Assembly: GCA_010094045.1 (NCBI GenBank)
Contig: ML986638.1
Location: forward strand, 62,001-126,000
Direction of reading: 5' to 3'
Origin: Lojkania enalia
Lineage: Eukaryota > Ascomycota > Dothideomycetes > Pleosporales
DNA length: 64,000 nucleotides
Shown here: in pieces, positions 1 through 11,299 of the stretch
How the letters are laid out: each line of letters begins with the position of its first letter
Numbering within the stretch: the stretch's first letter is position 1
Notes under the pieces: generated by a model
Databases searched by the model: none
The model's input: the letters and a program-made list of their open reading frames with translations, nothing else
What the model was told of the DNA's origin: nothing
Program-made: the position numbers and the translations under genes

Positions 1-150
1 TTTGATGATCCCACAAGGAAGGCTCTGGCTGATCAATTGCTTCAGAAGGCCAAGGACTTGATGGTCTTTGCGGGATTGATTAGGTATAAGTTGCCGCCTA
101 GAGTGTTTGAAACGCTTGCAAAGCAGGGACAGGACGCTGGCGTTTATTAG
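1..150 (+). CDS. 3' end of an unidentified protein-coding gene (partial)
   Basis: Frame 1 is open from the window edge to a TAG at 148-150 and encodes about 49 residues ending in GQDAGVY. The composition is protein-like (alternating charged and hydrophobic residues, Lys/Leu-rich helix), but I do not recognise the family. The start and most of the gene lie outside the window. The 3' flank runs convergently into the reductase gene at 473. Confidence 0.5.
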   Translation, partial: FDDPTRKALADQLLQKAKDLMVFAGLIRYKLPPRVFETLAKQGQDAGVY

Positions 151-472
151 TCAAAATTTGGTTCAGGGAGGATTTGAAAGTTCCGAAGGGGATATCCTTT
201 GGTGGACGATTGGCGACTAGCATAAGCATTGCCAATCTTTATGGCCTAAGGGCATTCTTAAGAAGAATGGTAGATGGAGATGTACAGCATGGTAAACGGA
301 TTGAGATGAGTATTTGAAAGGCACATGGTAGCCTTTTTTGCCCAAATAATTTATGGCATATAATACTGCATCAAATGAACTCATAGAGGGGCGATTGTTG
401 GACTACTGCCCCAGGCCATTATCATTGAAATGAAAGATGATGTGAAGATGCGGAACCCATACAACCATCTCC
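151..472. other. Gene-free stretch, convergent 3' flanks
   Basis: About 320 bp lie between the stop of the left-edge gene and the stop of the reductase on the other strand. It is AT-rich and presumably holds both 3' UTRs. I see no RNA gene or repeat. Confidence 0.5.
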
Positions 473-1656
473 TCACTGCTCCTGAAACTCCTTGAGTGCC
501 TCATCATTCCAACTCAAAAACTTCCCACTCAACCACGCCCCGGCGCCCACACTCAACTTTGCAATAATGTGGCCCGGTCCCTCGGGCTTCAATAGTCCCC
601 CTTCCTCCTTCAATCCCATGAACTTTTTCCGATCCTTCTCACTCATGGACTCGCCGTGCACTTCTCTAATCTCCCTCTGCATCTCCGTGTCAACGACTCC
701 GGGGCGGATAGCGATAGTAGTGACGTCTGGTTCCTCGACGGCGAGGGTCTGGGCTAGGTGGTTGAGGACGGCTTTTGAGGCGCCGTAGGGGCCCCAGGCC
801 TGGTAGGCGGAGACGGCGGCGCCAGAGGAGGTGAGGAGGATGCGGCCATGGGTTTTGCGGAGGTGCGGGAGGGAGGCTTGGATCTAGGTGCTGTGTTAAC
901 TTCATGTCTTGTCGAGATTAATTATGTATGTATGACGAATATATCGATATGGAGTCTTTTGGTGGACCGATAGGATCATGTGAAATGCCACATCCCTCCA
1001 ACTCGAACATATTCTCTCAACCCAATCCACGGAATAGAAAGAGACGCGAAGAGAGATAACAGTAGTTGCCTTACCAACGCAATGGCGCTAAAAACATTGA
1101 CATCGAATCCCCGCCTCCACTCCTCCACACTCGCATCCGCAACCTTCTTGACCGGCTCCAGCGTCCCGTGATTCACAATCAGGCCGTCCAATCGCCCCCA
1201 CCGCGAGAGCGCAAGCTCGACGGCTGTGGCGGCAATTTTGGAGGAAGAGAGGTCCCCCGCGAGCACCTCGACGCGGTCAGGATATTGGTAATGCAGTTGG
1301 TCCAGCGCAGCGTGGGTCCGGGCCGCAACGACAAGTTTGTGGTTCTCGGGACTAGAGAGGAGGAAATGGGCGATGGCTTGGCCAATGCCTGTCGGATTTA
1401 TTAGAGCTTTTTTTTATAAAAAAAAAAAAAAGGAAAATCTTATATTGAATTAAAAACACGGATCAGAAAAGGCAGATCTAAACAAGACGCGTCCATGTTT
1501 AAGCAAGAGGAATGGAAGGAGATATCTGACGAGACCAAAATAACTCCGGAAATCGTTTAACCAGACCGGCTTAGAATGGCAAATTGACAATATATAATAA
1601 CCCTCACCTCTCGATGCTCCCGTTAGTATAATCACTTTATCCTGCGTTTCGGCCAT
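473..1656 (-). CDS. Short-chain dehydrogenase/reductase, IRC24 / benzil-reductase type
   Basis: This is a classical NAD(P)(H)-dependent SDR, probably a cytosolic carbonyl or diketone reductase. Three exons fit: 1608-1656, 1075-1388 and 473-883, giving about 257 aa, normal for the family. The Rossmann motif TGASRGIG is completed across the first intron. The usual NNAG position reads VNHG. A catalytic Ser lies in LLTSSG and the YGASK motif supplies Tyr and Lys. The C-terminal half, with RPGVVDTEMQ and an FLSWND-like end, resembles yeast Irc24 (YIR036C) and the (S)-benzoin-forming benzil reductases. The first intron is about 219 bp and contains poly-A, longer than most introns here. The family assignment is firm; the substrate is inferred. 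Confidence 0.85.
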
Positions 1657-2244
1657 GTTTGTTTGCTATCATTTGAAGACTTGCGGCAAAGTCCGAGCCC
1701 GTCATCAGGATACTCGTGTCGGCTAGTTGCATTTTAAAGGGTTCGTCATATTAGTCATCATATACGGGGGTGTCGGCAAGGATCGATTTAAGTATCATCA
1801 GCAGACATAGATAAAACGCCAACCTCAAACCCTGAGCGGATAGGCACAAATAGAGGTTGACTTGAAACATTATAGTAGCTGTAGACTCAGTAAGAAGACA
1901 CTGAATGAGAAAAATTGTGACATTCGAGAACTACAGAAATAATCGAAGGTAATACAAGATATCGTTGGACCCATCCCGCTCTCGTTGTTGTAATTAGAAC
2001 TGATTATCCCATGCCAGCAATAACATATACACACTAAAAACCAACCAATTCAAGTCATAAAAGACCTGCTGTTCTCGTTCTCAAACTTCCCTTCTCCATT
2101 CTATCATTGGTAATCATTTAAAAATGTGGTAGGTGTCGCAGGCTCAGTCTTAGCTCAGTTAGTACATCCGCACTTGCTAGGTGAGCAAGAGCATATTCCA
2201 GCCTCGAAGCCACAATTACATTTTGTCCTGTCCGTTGCGGAGAT
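1657..2244. other. Intergenic region between reductase and Vip1-like gene
   Basis: This stretch holds the 5' flank of the reductase and the 3' flank of the Vip1-like gene. It is AT-rich with only short chance ORFs. I see no RNA gene or repeat. Confidence 0.4.
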
Positions 2245-2970
2245 CTATTCGGCCTGGGCATCTTCAACCGACGGCTTCTCGGTCGAAGCTCTAGCAGCAT
2301 CTTCCTTCTTGCCGCTCTTTAAATCTGCCAAGTGACGAGCCTCGTTGTGCACATCCATGACCGTCTTATTGCCCGTTTCATAGAACTTCCTCAGTTTCTG
2401 GCCGGTGGGAGTATCGACTGCCTTGTTGAAGTAACTGGAGAGGCTCTGCCATCCCAAATTGACCTTTTCTGTGACACCGAGCTTAGTGTCAACGGCATGT
2501 GCCCTCTCGGTAGCATGGAAACGGCTATCGAAGTTCTTGAGAACAGTGGTAAAGCGGGTGCTGACGCCGTGTTGCTGGTCAATGGCAAGGGCTCGCTCAA
2601 TAGCCTTGTCGGAAATGGCGTAGCCGTGGGCGAGATATTCGGCGAAGATACGACTGCGGGGTTTGTCCTCCTGTGCTAAGCCGTGGTCCTTAGCCGCTTC
2701 CTCAGCGGTGGTGGTGTGGTCGCCGGCTAGCTCATCGATAGATTTGGCGGCACTAACGTGTACGGAATTGGGGCCGAGCTGTGTGTTGTCGAGGAGCAAA
2801 GCAGTTTTTGCTGCGGCGGGCTTCTCAAAGGTCACTGAGGCCGACTGGGTGTCGGCATCTACAGGTGTTACTGACAGAGATTGGATTTTTCCACAGAAGC
2901 TGAAGAAGGATTTGATCTCATCCTCGCTCGTCTTCGTAGAAATGCCTTCGACGTGGATGGTGGTAGCCAT
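2245..2970 (-). CDS. vip1: Vip1-like RNA-recognition-motif protein
   Basis: A single exon encodes 241 aa starting MATTIHVEG. An N-terminal RRM (about residues 3-75) has an RNP2-like strand (TIHVEGIS) and an RNP1-equivalent strand (SASVTFEKP). After it come an acidic linker, a helical segment with FAEYLAHGYAISDKAIERA and a conserved GVTEKV motif, and a charged C-terminus rich in Lys, Glu and Ala. This arrangement matches fission yeast Vip1 and its filamentous-fungal orthologues, whose molecular role is poorly defined despite an 'actin cytoskeleton' label in some databases. The frame stays open upstream to 3117, but the MATT start begins the domain directly, so I chose it. Confidence 0.85.
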   Translation of the reverse strand: MATTIHVEGISTKTSEDEIKSFFSFCGKIQSLSVTPVDADTQSASVTFEKPAAAKTALLLDNTQLGPNSVHVSAAKSIDELAGDHTTTAEEAAKDHGLAQEDKPRSRIFAEYLAHGYAISDKAIERALAIDQQHGVSTRFTTVLKNFDSRFHATERAHAVDTKLGVTEKVNLGWQSLSSYFNKAVDTPTGQKLRKFYETGNKTVMDVHNEARHLADLKSGKKEDAARASTEKPSVEDAQAE

Positions 2971-3477
2971 GGTAGATGTCGTGGGTGGTGCTGGTTTATT
3001 GGAATTGAAAAGAATTCGTCTGCGGTCGGATATAGGCCTGTTATGGCAGTGTGATAGCGTTGAGGATACGACGGCCTTTAAGCAGGGAGGTGTTTGTAAG
3101 TGTGAAAAGGTGTTCAAATGAGGTCGTGTTTATATGTGCCTTGATGTCGCGAGCACAAGTGGGGTGAGACGAGCGGAGCAAGCACCGTCTGAGAGCGACG
3201 TCATCAGCACAGCCACAGACGCCTTACGCCACACTCTCGTCGTCACACTGTCCACGTAGAACCTTCACGAAACTGCCACCTTCACATGCATTTTGCTTGG
3301 TGAGACTGTACATACTATATTTGGCAAGGCTTGCGATTAAGAGAAGGAGTGGATGTTTTTAAATAGCGCTATAGTCCAGATGAATGCAGAAACTACAATG
3401 CCCTGCTCTAGTCTAATATCATTCTCGTGAAATCCCCTATTAAGCACCTACGCCTATTGACTCCTTTCAGCCAACAC
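2971..3477. other. Promoter of the Vip1-like gene and 3' flank of the ribulokinase gene
   Basis: Both neighbours are on the minus strand, so this stretch holds the Vip1 5' region (near 2971-3300) and then the 3' flank of the kinase gene. I see no coding signal of its own. Confidence 0.4.
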
Positions 3478-5443
3478 TTAGTCCGCCTTCGACCACCCCC
3501 CTACTGCCTCATCAATATCCTTGCGGTATCTCTGCTGGGCTTCGCATTGTTCCAAGAACACCTTGTACTTCGCCGCCAACAGGTTCTTCAGGACCTGATC
3601 CGTGGTTGGTTTCACCATCTTACCGGCTTTGCTCAGCCTGTCCATGATATCCCACAGTGGTTCACTGTTGCCATCCTTGTCTGTGCTAGCCGCTTTTGCT
3701 CCCAGCATGGCTGCACCATGAACCACAGCCGCATGGACGTAGCGGGGAATCAGGACCGGCATGTCGCACGCTGATGCAATGAGATGCATCAAGATATCGT
3801 TCTGACATTGGGAGCCTGACATGAAAATCGAAGAGATGACGTGGCCCGACTTGTTCATTGCAGTAACAATTTGGTGAGTTTGTAGAGCAATAAACTCCAT
3901 TGTGGCATAGTAGTGCAAGGCAAGACTGTCCAAGCTCTTGTCCGAGCTGAGGCCGACGAGTGAGCCCTTCATATTTGGATCTGCAATTGGTGAGCGGTTT
4001 CCAAAGAGGTCGCCGTAGAAAAAGAAGTGGCGTCCGAGCCATGAGACGTGAGGGGCATTCTCTTTCTCCACCATCTCGCGAAGATGCTCGTTCAAGTAGT
4101 CGTAAATGTTTGTGTTGAACGCTTCAGCAGTGGAGAGAGCCTCTTGGAATGCTGGGTGTGTTTCGATGACGTGCTTCAACAACTCTCCCGTTGCACTTTG
4201 GCCGCCTTCTGCCATCCAATACTCCGGAATCAACACATCGCGATAGGGACCCCAAACACCGTTCACGAAGACTGGATCCCGGGACATGGCAAGATGACAG
4301 GTGGATGTTCCTGCGACGGCGGCTAGACGCGTGAAAGCTTGAGATACGTCGTTCTTCGGCGCCTCTGTGTTTAGAGTATCTTCATCAAGCTTGACCTTGG
4401 CACCAACCGTACCAATCCATCCAGCGTAAGCATCAATCACACCACTGCCAACGGCTACCCCTGGATCAAGGCCCATGTCCGCTGCAGCCTTCTCGCTTAG
4501 AGTACCTACGAGTTCACCAGCAGTGAGGTAACGGCCGTTCTATCAAACAGTTAGCAGGTGCATTTCATGCAAAAATTGGGTGGACATCACCACTTTGTCA
4601 ACTCCGCCCATGCGCTTAAAGTTATCCTCACAGAGATCTTCTAGACCAATCTCCTTGAGGAAGTCTTCTTGCCAGCCTTTGACACTGCCATCCACACCAA
4701 CCGGAACGAAACCTTGCTTGCAGACCACACTACAGAAGCTTCGGGTCTCACTTCCGGTTGCAATGTGTGTAAGCGCATCGGTTAAGTCGTAGAATTTGCA
4801 TCGATCGAACAATTCCTTCGGCATGTTGTTCTTTAGCCACAGAACCTTGGGGATTTCCATCTCGATAGACATCTTGCCCCCAACGTATCGGAGGAGGTTG
4901 TGCTTTGTAGCATTGATCTTGTTGGTTTCGTCGACTGGACGATGATCAAGCCATAGAATGATATTTCGGTCGTTCCCATCCTTGTTCTCGAAATTGGGGC
5001 CTGTGACACAGACCGGCTCGTCTGAGTCTTGTGCAAAGACTGCGAGGGAGCAAGTCGCGTCAAACCCGATTCCGCGAATGGTGCTACGATCAATGTTGTG
5101 TTGATCCATTGCTCGACGAACAGAGGAGCAGATGCATCGCCAAATGTCGGTCGTGGATTGTTCCTAGAATTTCTCAGTGTCGCCCTCGTGCGACTCATTA
5201 CTAACGATCAATCGTCTGAGGAAAACGCACATAATATCCGGTCTGTGGCTGCCAGAGGCCAATGTTTTCAGAAGCAAGTCCTACGATGTCGCCCTGATCA
5301 TTCATGATACAAGCTCTAGCACTCCCCGTCCCAACATCAATGCCAATAAAGTGCTCGACATGTGGATGAAGCTCATTGCGGGGGTCTGTTGACAATTGAC
5401 GTGAATTCTGCCGATACGGCTGTCGAAAAGGAAGCTGAGCCAT
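3478..5443 (-). CDS. FGGY-family carbohydrate kinase, D-ribulokinase type (YDR109C/FGGY-like)
   Basis: Predicted to phosphorylate a pentulose such as D-ribulose, by similarity to human FGGY and yeast YDR109C. Three exons fit: 5231-5443, 4591-5163 and 3478-4539, giving about 615 aa. The N-terminal phosphate-binding motif GIDVGTGSARA sits near residue 30. ILWLDHR, typical of FGGY kinases, follows in exon 2. The C-terminal domain shows AGTSTCHLA and MSGSQCQN, with HGAAMLGA near the end. The second intron has a weak donor (GTGATG), so K-V-N across that junction could be off by one codon. The frame is also open to an upstream ATG at 5545, which would add a basic, hydrophobic, possibly mitochondrial N-terminus. 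Confidence 0.85.
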
Positions 5444-6018
5444 CGTGCAGGATTGAATAAGTCTGATGGTGAAAGTTGAGAAGAGCTGGGCAAAGGGAGA
5501 AGGAGAACGGATTTTACGGAATATAGTGTTGAGAGTGTAGTGCACCAGAGCTGTCCCTGCGGGATGAGCTCATTCAGCTATGTCAGGAAAATTGGTAGTA
5601 TGGTGGGGGTGGGGGCGTCCTGCTTAGTGACTGGCCGATAGCTGGCTTCGGCGTGCTTGGTCCTGCTCCAGGTTCTTATCCATGCTATGCCCCTCTGACT
5701 TCCGTGGGCCGCGCACATAGGGTGGAGATCGTGACTTCTCGGCTCCACTTTTTTGGGCATTCCGGGTGGTGTTGATCGTTGCATAACCTTGCCACAAAAA
5801 GCAGAACTGAATCTGTGCATGAAGCCACAATTCCTGGCGCAGATTCCTCGGAAGATTCTTGCCGGTTCACGGGGTGTAGAGGCCTGCGGACAAGGCTACC
5901 TACGTGCGTTGAGGAAGGTATACCGGCGAAACGTTTATCCGAGAAGGATCCCTTAGGATGCCGAGCTGCGACCTTCATAGCTCTTTAAGATTCGCACTTC
6001 AACCAAGACTGTATCATC
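5444..6018. promoter_or_regulatory. Divergent intergenic region, ribulokinase / EMC10
   Basis: About 575 bp separate two divergent genes, so it must hold both 5' regions. It contains overlapping chance ORFs on both strands with no consistent coding signal. No specific site could be assigned. Confidence 0.35.
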
Positions 6019-6635
6019 ATGCTGCTCTCCAAACTTCTGTTGCTCCCTGGAGCGCTCGCTTCTTCGATCACCATCTACGTGCACTCTGTGCCCCATACCG
6101 CCTCAGACTCTCCCCTCCCATCGCCAATTCCCATCGCCCAGATCGAATACGACACCAGCTCTCCCAACGGGACATTAACGTCATATACACCACCTTCCGG
6201 TTCTTATTCACCGGAACACTTACTGCGCATTGGACTCTTAGATCCTAAGACTAGTCAATGGCGCGGCGTTCTGACATCGGCAGCCAGCTTCTCGGACGAA
6301 TATAAGAAGAAGTTTGTCCTATACGTCACTGAGAAGGGCGAGCCGTATCATGTTGGCTTTGGAACTAGTGCCAGGGGACAGGGGGATGAGGTCGTGGTTG
6401 AGATTGCGAAGAAAGGCCTTGGGCCGAAGCCAGTTCTGAACAAACCGATCGTGTTGAATGCGGATGGGAAGCTGGAGGGAAAGGAGCCAGAAAAGACATT
6501 CCTCCAAAAGTGGGAACTCCAGCCAGCTGTGCTTATTGTTGTAAGCTCGAAACTAACTATCTCTTTAGGTATTGGTGGGCTATCGGGCTTTTCTTGCTTG
6601 TCCAAGTATTCGCTGGCGGAGGGGAAGGGAAATAA
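6019..6635 (+). CDS. emc10: ER membrane protein complex subunit 10-like protein (EMC10)
   Basis: Predicted lumenal subunit of the ER membrane complex, which inserts and stabilises membrane proteins. The start encodes a clear signal peptide (MLLSKLLLLPGALASS). A beta-rich lumenal domain follows (LLRIGLLDP, WRGVL, KFVLYV, YHVGFG). I place an intron at 6510-6568 so that FLQK joins YWWAIGLFLL, giving one transmembrane helix and a short GGGEGK tail before the TAA: 185 aa. Without this intron the frame runs on to 6693 as a soluble, unlike-family tail. A different splice using the better GTAAGC donor at 6541 loses the transmembrane segment. The chosen donor (GTGGGA) is non-ideal. The family call rests on architecture and remembered fungal EMC10 tails. 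Confidence 0.6.
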
Positions 6636-7161
6636 GGGAAAGATTGCCGACGTTACTCGACGTTTATGTAGAATTCAATACAATCAAATTTAGCAACTCT
6701 CCAAGTACCGCACTATCAGCATTCATAAACGAGGAAGCATCGATCTAACGGCTCGGGGGGAGGGGATACTATCACTGGGAGGTCAACAGCATGCTATACA
6801 AGCAAGCCGATGATCGAGGCGAGAAAAAGCTAAAATAGGCTAATAGGCATTCCAAATCACTACACAGCCGAGCAGCAAACATAGTAAGGGATATCGGATC
6901 GGATTCTTAATCGAACCATTGTGGTCAATTGCAAGGCTATCAGATGCCCTTTAGCTGAAGGCGATCCCGATCCCAGTGCCAGTAAATACTCCGTCCCAAT
7001 GCATCCATCAAATAAAAGTCTACACCACGCCCGATACTGTTATGTTGTGACCTGTAATATCCATTTCAAGCTTCAACCTCGTTTCGTCATGACTTTCAAT
7101 AGAGGGTATCGTACACATAAGGAAAGGAAGCTAGATGTCTGCCTTGCCTAGACTCGAGTAC
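6636..7161. other. Convergent intergenic region, EMC10 / RRM gene
   Basis: About 525 bp of 3' flank from both neighbours. I see no coding or structural-RNA signal. Confidence 0.4.
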
Positions 7162-8038
7162 TTAGAATCGCCGGCGCGGGCCTCTCGGTGGGTTGAGGCC
7201 AGTCCTCTCACTGAAACCGAAGCGTCCATCTTGGAAGCTACCTCCTGTTCGGCCTCGAATGGTTGTGTCAATGTCCATGTCATCATACGAGGAGCGTAGG
7301 AGACCACTTGATGGTTGGCTAGGGGTAATAGCAGTACTAGATGGTTCCTTCATGTAGACATAGAGAAGCCTGCCATCGGCCTTCAAGGATATCAGATATA
7401 CGCCGAATTCGAGCAGGCGAGAGACTTACCTTCTTGTTATTGAAGGTTGCAATGACGTTCTCCGCATCATCCTTCTGATCAAAGATCATTTCAACCATAA
7501 CGGTGGGTGTGGAACTCAGAAGCTTGCAGCTCATGAGACCGGGCCCATGTGGAGACATAACAGCTTCAATGTCGGCGGCCGTGGTACCAGGGGCGAAATT
7601 ACTTGCAATAACTTTCCAAGGACCCGTAGCAGCAATACCCTTGATGCTGAAGCCGGCAGTCTGTGTGCCTGGACCATCGCGCGCGTTGTTCTGAACGACG
7701 GATTTGAATTTGTCGAAAGTGCGCGTGTTGCGGTCGATCTGCGAAGCGGATACGGTCCGATTGAGACGTTTCTTTGGTGGTCCATCCGGGTTGTTCAGCG
7801 CATGCAAATCGTGCTTCCACTTCCCATCGATGTTCGGCTTTGCAGAAGAAGCACGTTGCTTCCCGACGCCGCTCATGCGACTAAGTAGTGACGGTTTTTG
7901 AGAGTTGTTGCGCGTGTTCTGTATGGAACCAGCACCGCCCTTACGACCCCGACCTAGGATCTCTTGTGCTAGGGCATCCTTCCTCTTCTGCTCGCGCGCC
8001 TCCTTTACAAAATCAGCAAATGATGCACTCTCAGACAT
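7162..8038 (-). CDS. Single-RRM RNA-binding protein
   Basis: Two exons (7430-8038 and 7162-7380) encode about 274 aa starting MSESASFADF. The N-terminal half is basic, low-complexity and probably disordered (Lys/Arg, Ser, Asn). A single RRM follows, starting at WKVIASNFAPGTT and running through VMVEMIFDQ; the intron falls inside it, just before ADGRLLYVYMKE. The C-terminus is short, Gly/Arg/Pro-rich and ends RGPRRRF. A basic tail, one central-to-C-terminal RRM and an Arg/Gly end resemble the Aly/REF (Yra1/Mlo3) mRNA-export adaptors, but I cannot separate this from other small RRM proteins by eye. Confidence 0.75.
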
Positions 8039-9611
8039 GGTGATGCGGGCGATTGTGAGATAGGTAAAAGGGTAAGGCTTGGGGGTAGATGTTGGTCGGG
8101 GTATTTCGGTCAAGGAGTTCGAGCTGCTACCTAAGAACGGAGCGCGTTTATTTGGCGCACGGACTGCGCCTTGGCGCTTAGCGGAAGATTATTCTGCCGA
8201 TGAGACGAAAACTTCTGGCCGTGAATCCAAACCGGTTCTTCCATCACGGAGACAACATTGACAATGCACCGGTAGGTTAGCTCTTTACTCCCATGTTTCT
8301 TTATTTCTTTGATGAACATTCGTGTCGCCCCTATCATACCCATATATGGTGATCGACCACCCAAGCCAAACGGGATTCTGAGCCCTTCAATCGTCTTGAA
8401 CCTTCATTGTCCAATGATTATAGATTGTTAGCTGATTACAATCCTAGAGCATTTCTGTAGATTTTTTTCCCCTCGCCAGGCATCCTGGTCCATAGAGGGC
8501 TATGGAAAACCTTTCCGCAGAAATATAGACGGTGAGTCTCGTTATTCCATTTCTCCGCGTCTTAGATGATGAGCAACCTTTATGTACTATCAAATACCGA
8601 TATACCGTGGGGATCAAAACTAGTTCGATTACCTGATTTTAACACCAGCCTGCTATTCAGCATCCGTCCTCCAGAGAGACACGCTAACTTCGGCAAAGGT
8701 ATCGACACCGTAGATAGTAGCTAACTATTAAAGCAATTCTAGTGTAAACCTCTAGGTACGCAGCCTTTCCCGCGTATTTCCTCACACACCGCTATGATGA
8801 CAAAATTATATTCCATGCTAAGACTGAAGGAGGAATCCTCCGATGTTGCAAGACTATAAGCCTTTTCATCTTTCGACTGATATGGCAACCCCCCACTCAC
8901 TCTCTCGTCTCAAACTTTCATAGACAAGTAGCTGACTATCGCAAAATAGGTCCTAGTCACTTAATATGAATTAGCCGCTCCATGTCGTATCTTAAGTGCG
9001 AGCTTCCACTCGACCCGTTTGCACGAGTATCCGATTTCATTCGTGATACACTTTGAGAAAGTTGTGAAGGGTCTAGGCTTATCTGGGTTTAACACTCAAG
9101 AGCAAGCAAGCATGACATAATTAATAGGAACGCTACTCCGAAAATACTTTGGGACATTTGCTATGGGTTGCTTGGGAAAGGATATCCGTTATTGGTACAA
9201 ATATCAAAGTACTGTATAAAAATTCCAGGTAAGTACAGGTCATATGGCATTAGGGATAGTATAAAATCAATAATTCAACTTGCTGAAACAATAACATCGA
9301 AGCTCATGCACAAATTGCTATATAATAAATTCAAACTGTGATGGAAACGATACATAATGCTGGCGCTTCGGCTAAAAAAATGTGACATCACTTATGCAAA
9401 CCTAATGTTTGGGTATATCCAGTAGACAATGAATATTAGGATATGTTTCCTGACCAAGAAACGCCATAGGAAATACCCTTCACGTTACTTCAACCTCCAC
9501 ATCTACTGCCCCATTAACGCACTGCACAACAAGCCCACTTTTACCGTCCATTGCTTTTTAATTTTAATTTTATTTTATTTTTTTTTTGTTTTTTGGGCTA
9601 CCCATATGCAC
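8039..9611. other. 1.6 kb gene-free stretch
   Basis: This stretch holds the 5' flank of the RRM gene at its left end and the 3' flank of the Sfh5 gene at its right end. Between them the sequence is AT-rich with stops in all frames. A T-rich run lies at about 9556-9595. I see no tRNA, repeat family or conserved ORF. Confidence 0.4.
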
Positions 9612-10894
9612 CTACAACGTCTCCCCCACCTCCTTCAGCTCGCCCAACGTGCCGCCATACTCATTAGGGACCGCAGGACCCAGCTCAGCTGCAAGTTGAT
9701 TGCCATAGCTGAGGACGGTAAACTTCTTAATCGTCTCCTTGGCTACAAAGAGCTTCATGGCCGAGAAAAGCCAGCCCATGACAACAGGCACATTGACAAA
9801 GAACTTGCGGCTCAACGTCTCCGGGTAGTAACGCTGGAACGTCTCGATAGTCTTCTTGGATGCGGCCTTGGCATCTGTACATCTCATTGTTAGTATTTCA
9901 AGAAGATTGGGAGTAAATGCTAAAAAGGGTAGACCTACTAGGATCCATACGGATAAACGAGACCTGGAGGTAATCGTGGACCTGGAAGCCCTGGTACGGA
10001 TCCGGGCCCTGACCAAAGTCCGGAATTGGCTGTGTCGCGGTCTCGAGGCCTAGTTTCTGGACCGAGCGCTCCATGAGGCCAACCCTCCACCTCAGGAACC
10101 TTTCTCGCCGTTAGTATCGACTTGTTCCTCTCCGAATGCAGCTAGGGAAGCTTGAATAGTAGAAATGAATAGTAAGGGATTGCAACATACCCGTCGAGGT
10201 CACCAAAGGTCTTCTTATTATCCTTAACGGCACCGTAAATGTTGAATGTGACAATATCCTTCTTGTTCGCGCTGTCCGGCACGTTTTCTAGGTCTAGGAT
10301 GTAACCTAGGCCTGCGAAGCGCTCCGGATCATGCTTCTCGTTTGCCGCCTTGGAGGGCTGGAACTCCTTGCGCCATTTTAGCGTATCGAGGAGCTGGTCT
10401 TTGGCCTTGGACAGATCGTTGGAGTTAGCCCGTAAGAATTTCTGGAGGATCAATTTGGTGTGGAACGGGTTGGTCTTGGAGAGGATGATGCCGTAGACTT
10501 CGTTGTAGGCGGCTTGTTCGGTGAGCTCAGGGACGAATTCAAAGAATGTGGTGAGGGGATGGTCAGTCGTCGTTTCCGGCCATGTTGGTTCCCCGGTTTG
10601 GGTCGATGTTGGGGCCCCGGGAATTGAAGTTTGAGCCGCAGCTACAGTCGCCGTTGCTTCTTCGACTTCCTTTTTGGATGGCTCATCTTTCTTCTCGGCG
10701 GTATCTGGATCTGAGATAGGCGCTGAAGCTACACTAGCTATTGCTTCCTCGAGTTTCTTTTCGGGAGTCTCCGTACTGGGAGCCGGGATGCTGGGTTTTT
10801 GTTCCTCGGGCTTCTTTTCCTTAGCAATGGGATCCACCTTTTCAGATCCTAAATCGATCACCGGGGCGGCTTCGACTTGCGCCGCCGCTGACAT
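9612..10894 (-). CDS. sfh5: Phosphatidylinositol transfer protein Sfh5 (Sec14 / CRAL-TRIO)
   Basis: A non-classical Sec14-like phosphatidylinositol transfer protein acting at ER-plasma membrane or cytosolic sites. Exons 10191-10894, 9939-10099 and 9612-9874 join in frame to about 375 aa. The first 110 residues are a Pro/Glu/Lys/Ala-rich, disordered extension. The CRAL-TRIO N-domain contains FLRANSNDLSKAKDQLLDTLKWR. The lipid-binding domain runs through FVNVPVVMGWLFSAM and KKFTVLSYGNQLAAELG to a PNEYGGTLGEL end, all characteristic of Sfh5. Both introns interrupt the lipid-binding domain. Confidence 0.9.
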
Positions 10895-11299
10895 CCTGAT
10901 GTTGCTTTTGGAATGGAAGATATTATGTAGTGTAATGTTACCGGAGGTGATGGGAACGGTTGCGTTGAAGCTGTTCGAGTTTCGAAATCAGTAGTCTTAT
11001 CAGATTATCATATCTCCCGATAATCGCCGAAGCGACCGAGCAGTGCTACACACGTGATTTGTAAAACCGGCGAAGACTGAATTGCGAAACTTGCTGGAGA
11101 GGAATCACAGAAATAGCGCTTGGACTTTTAGTGATATCGCTAAATCCCATAATGTTTCGAATTAATTAATATCTAGTTCCGATTGGCTCTGCTATCCACC
11201 ACCACCTTTTTACCATGTACAGTTTGAGCTAGTAAATATCATATATAACATTGCTCATTATCGCCATTTTAGATCATACAAATATATAATCTCTAAACA
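10895..11299. other. Intergenic region upstream of sfh5
   Basis: About 400 bp with the sfh5 5' flank and the 3' flank of the next minus-strand gene. It is AT-rich from 11150 and contains no ORF of note. Confidence 0.4.
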
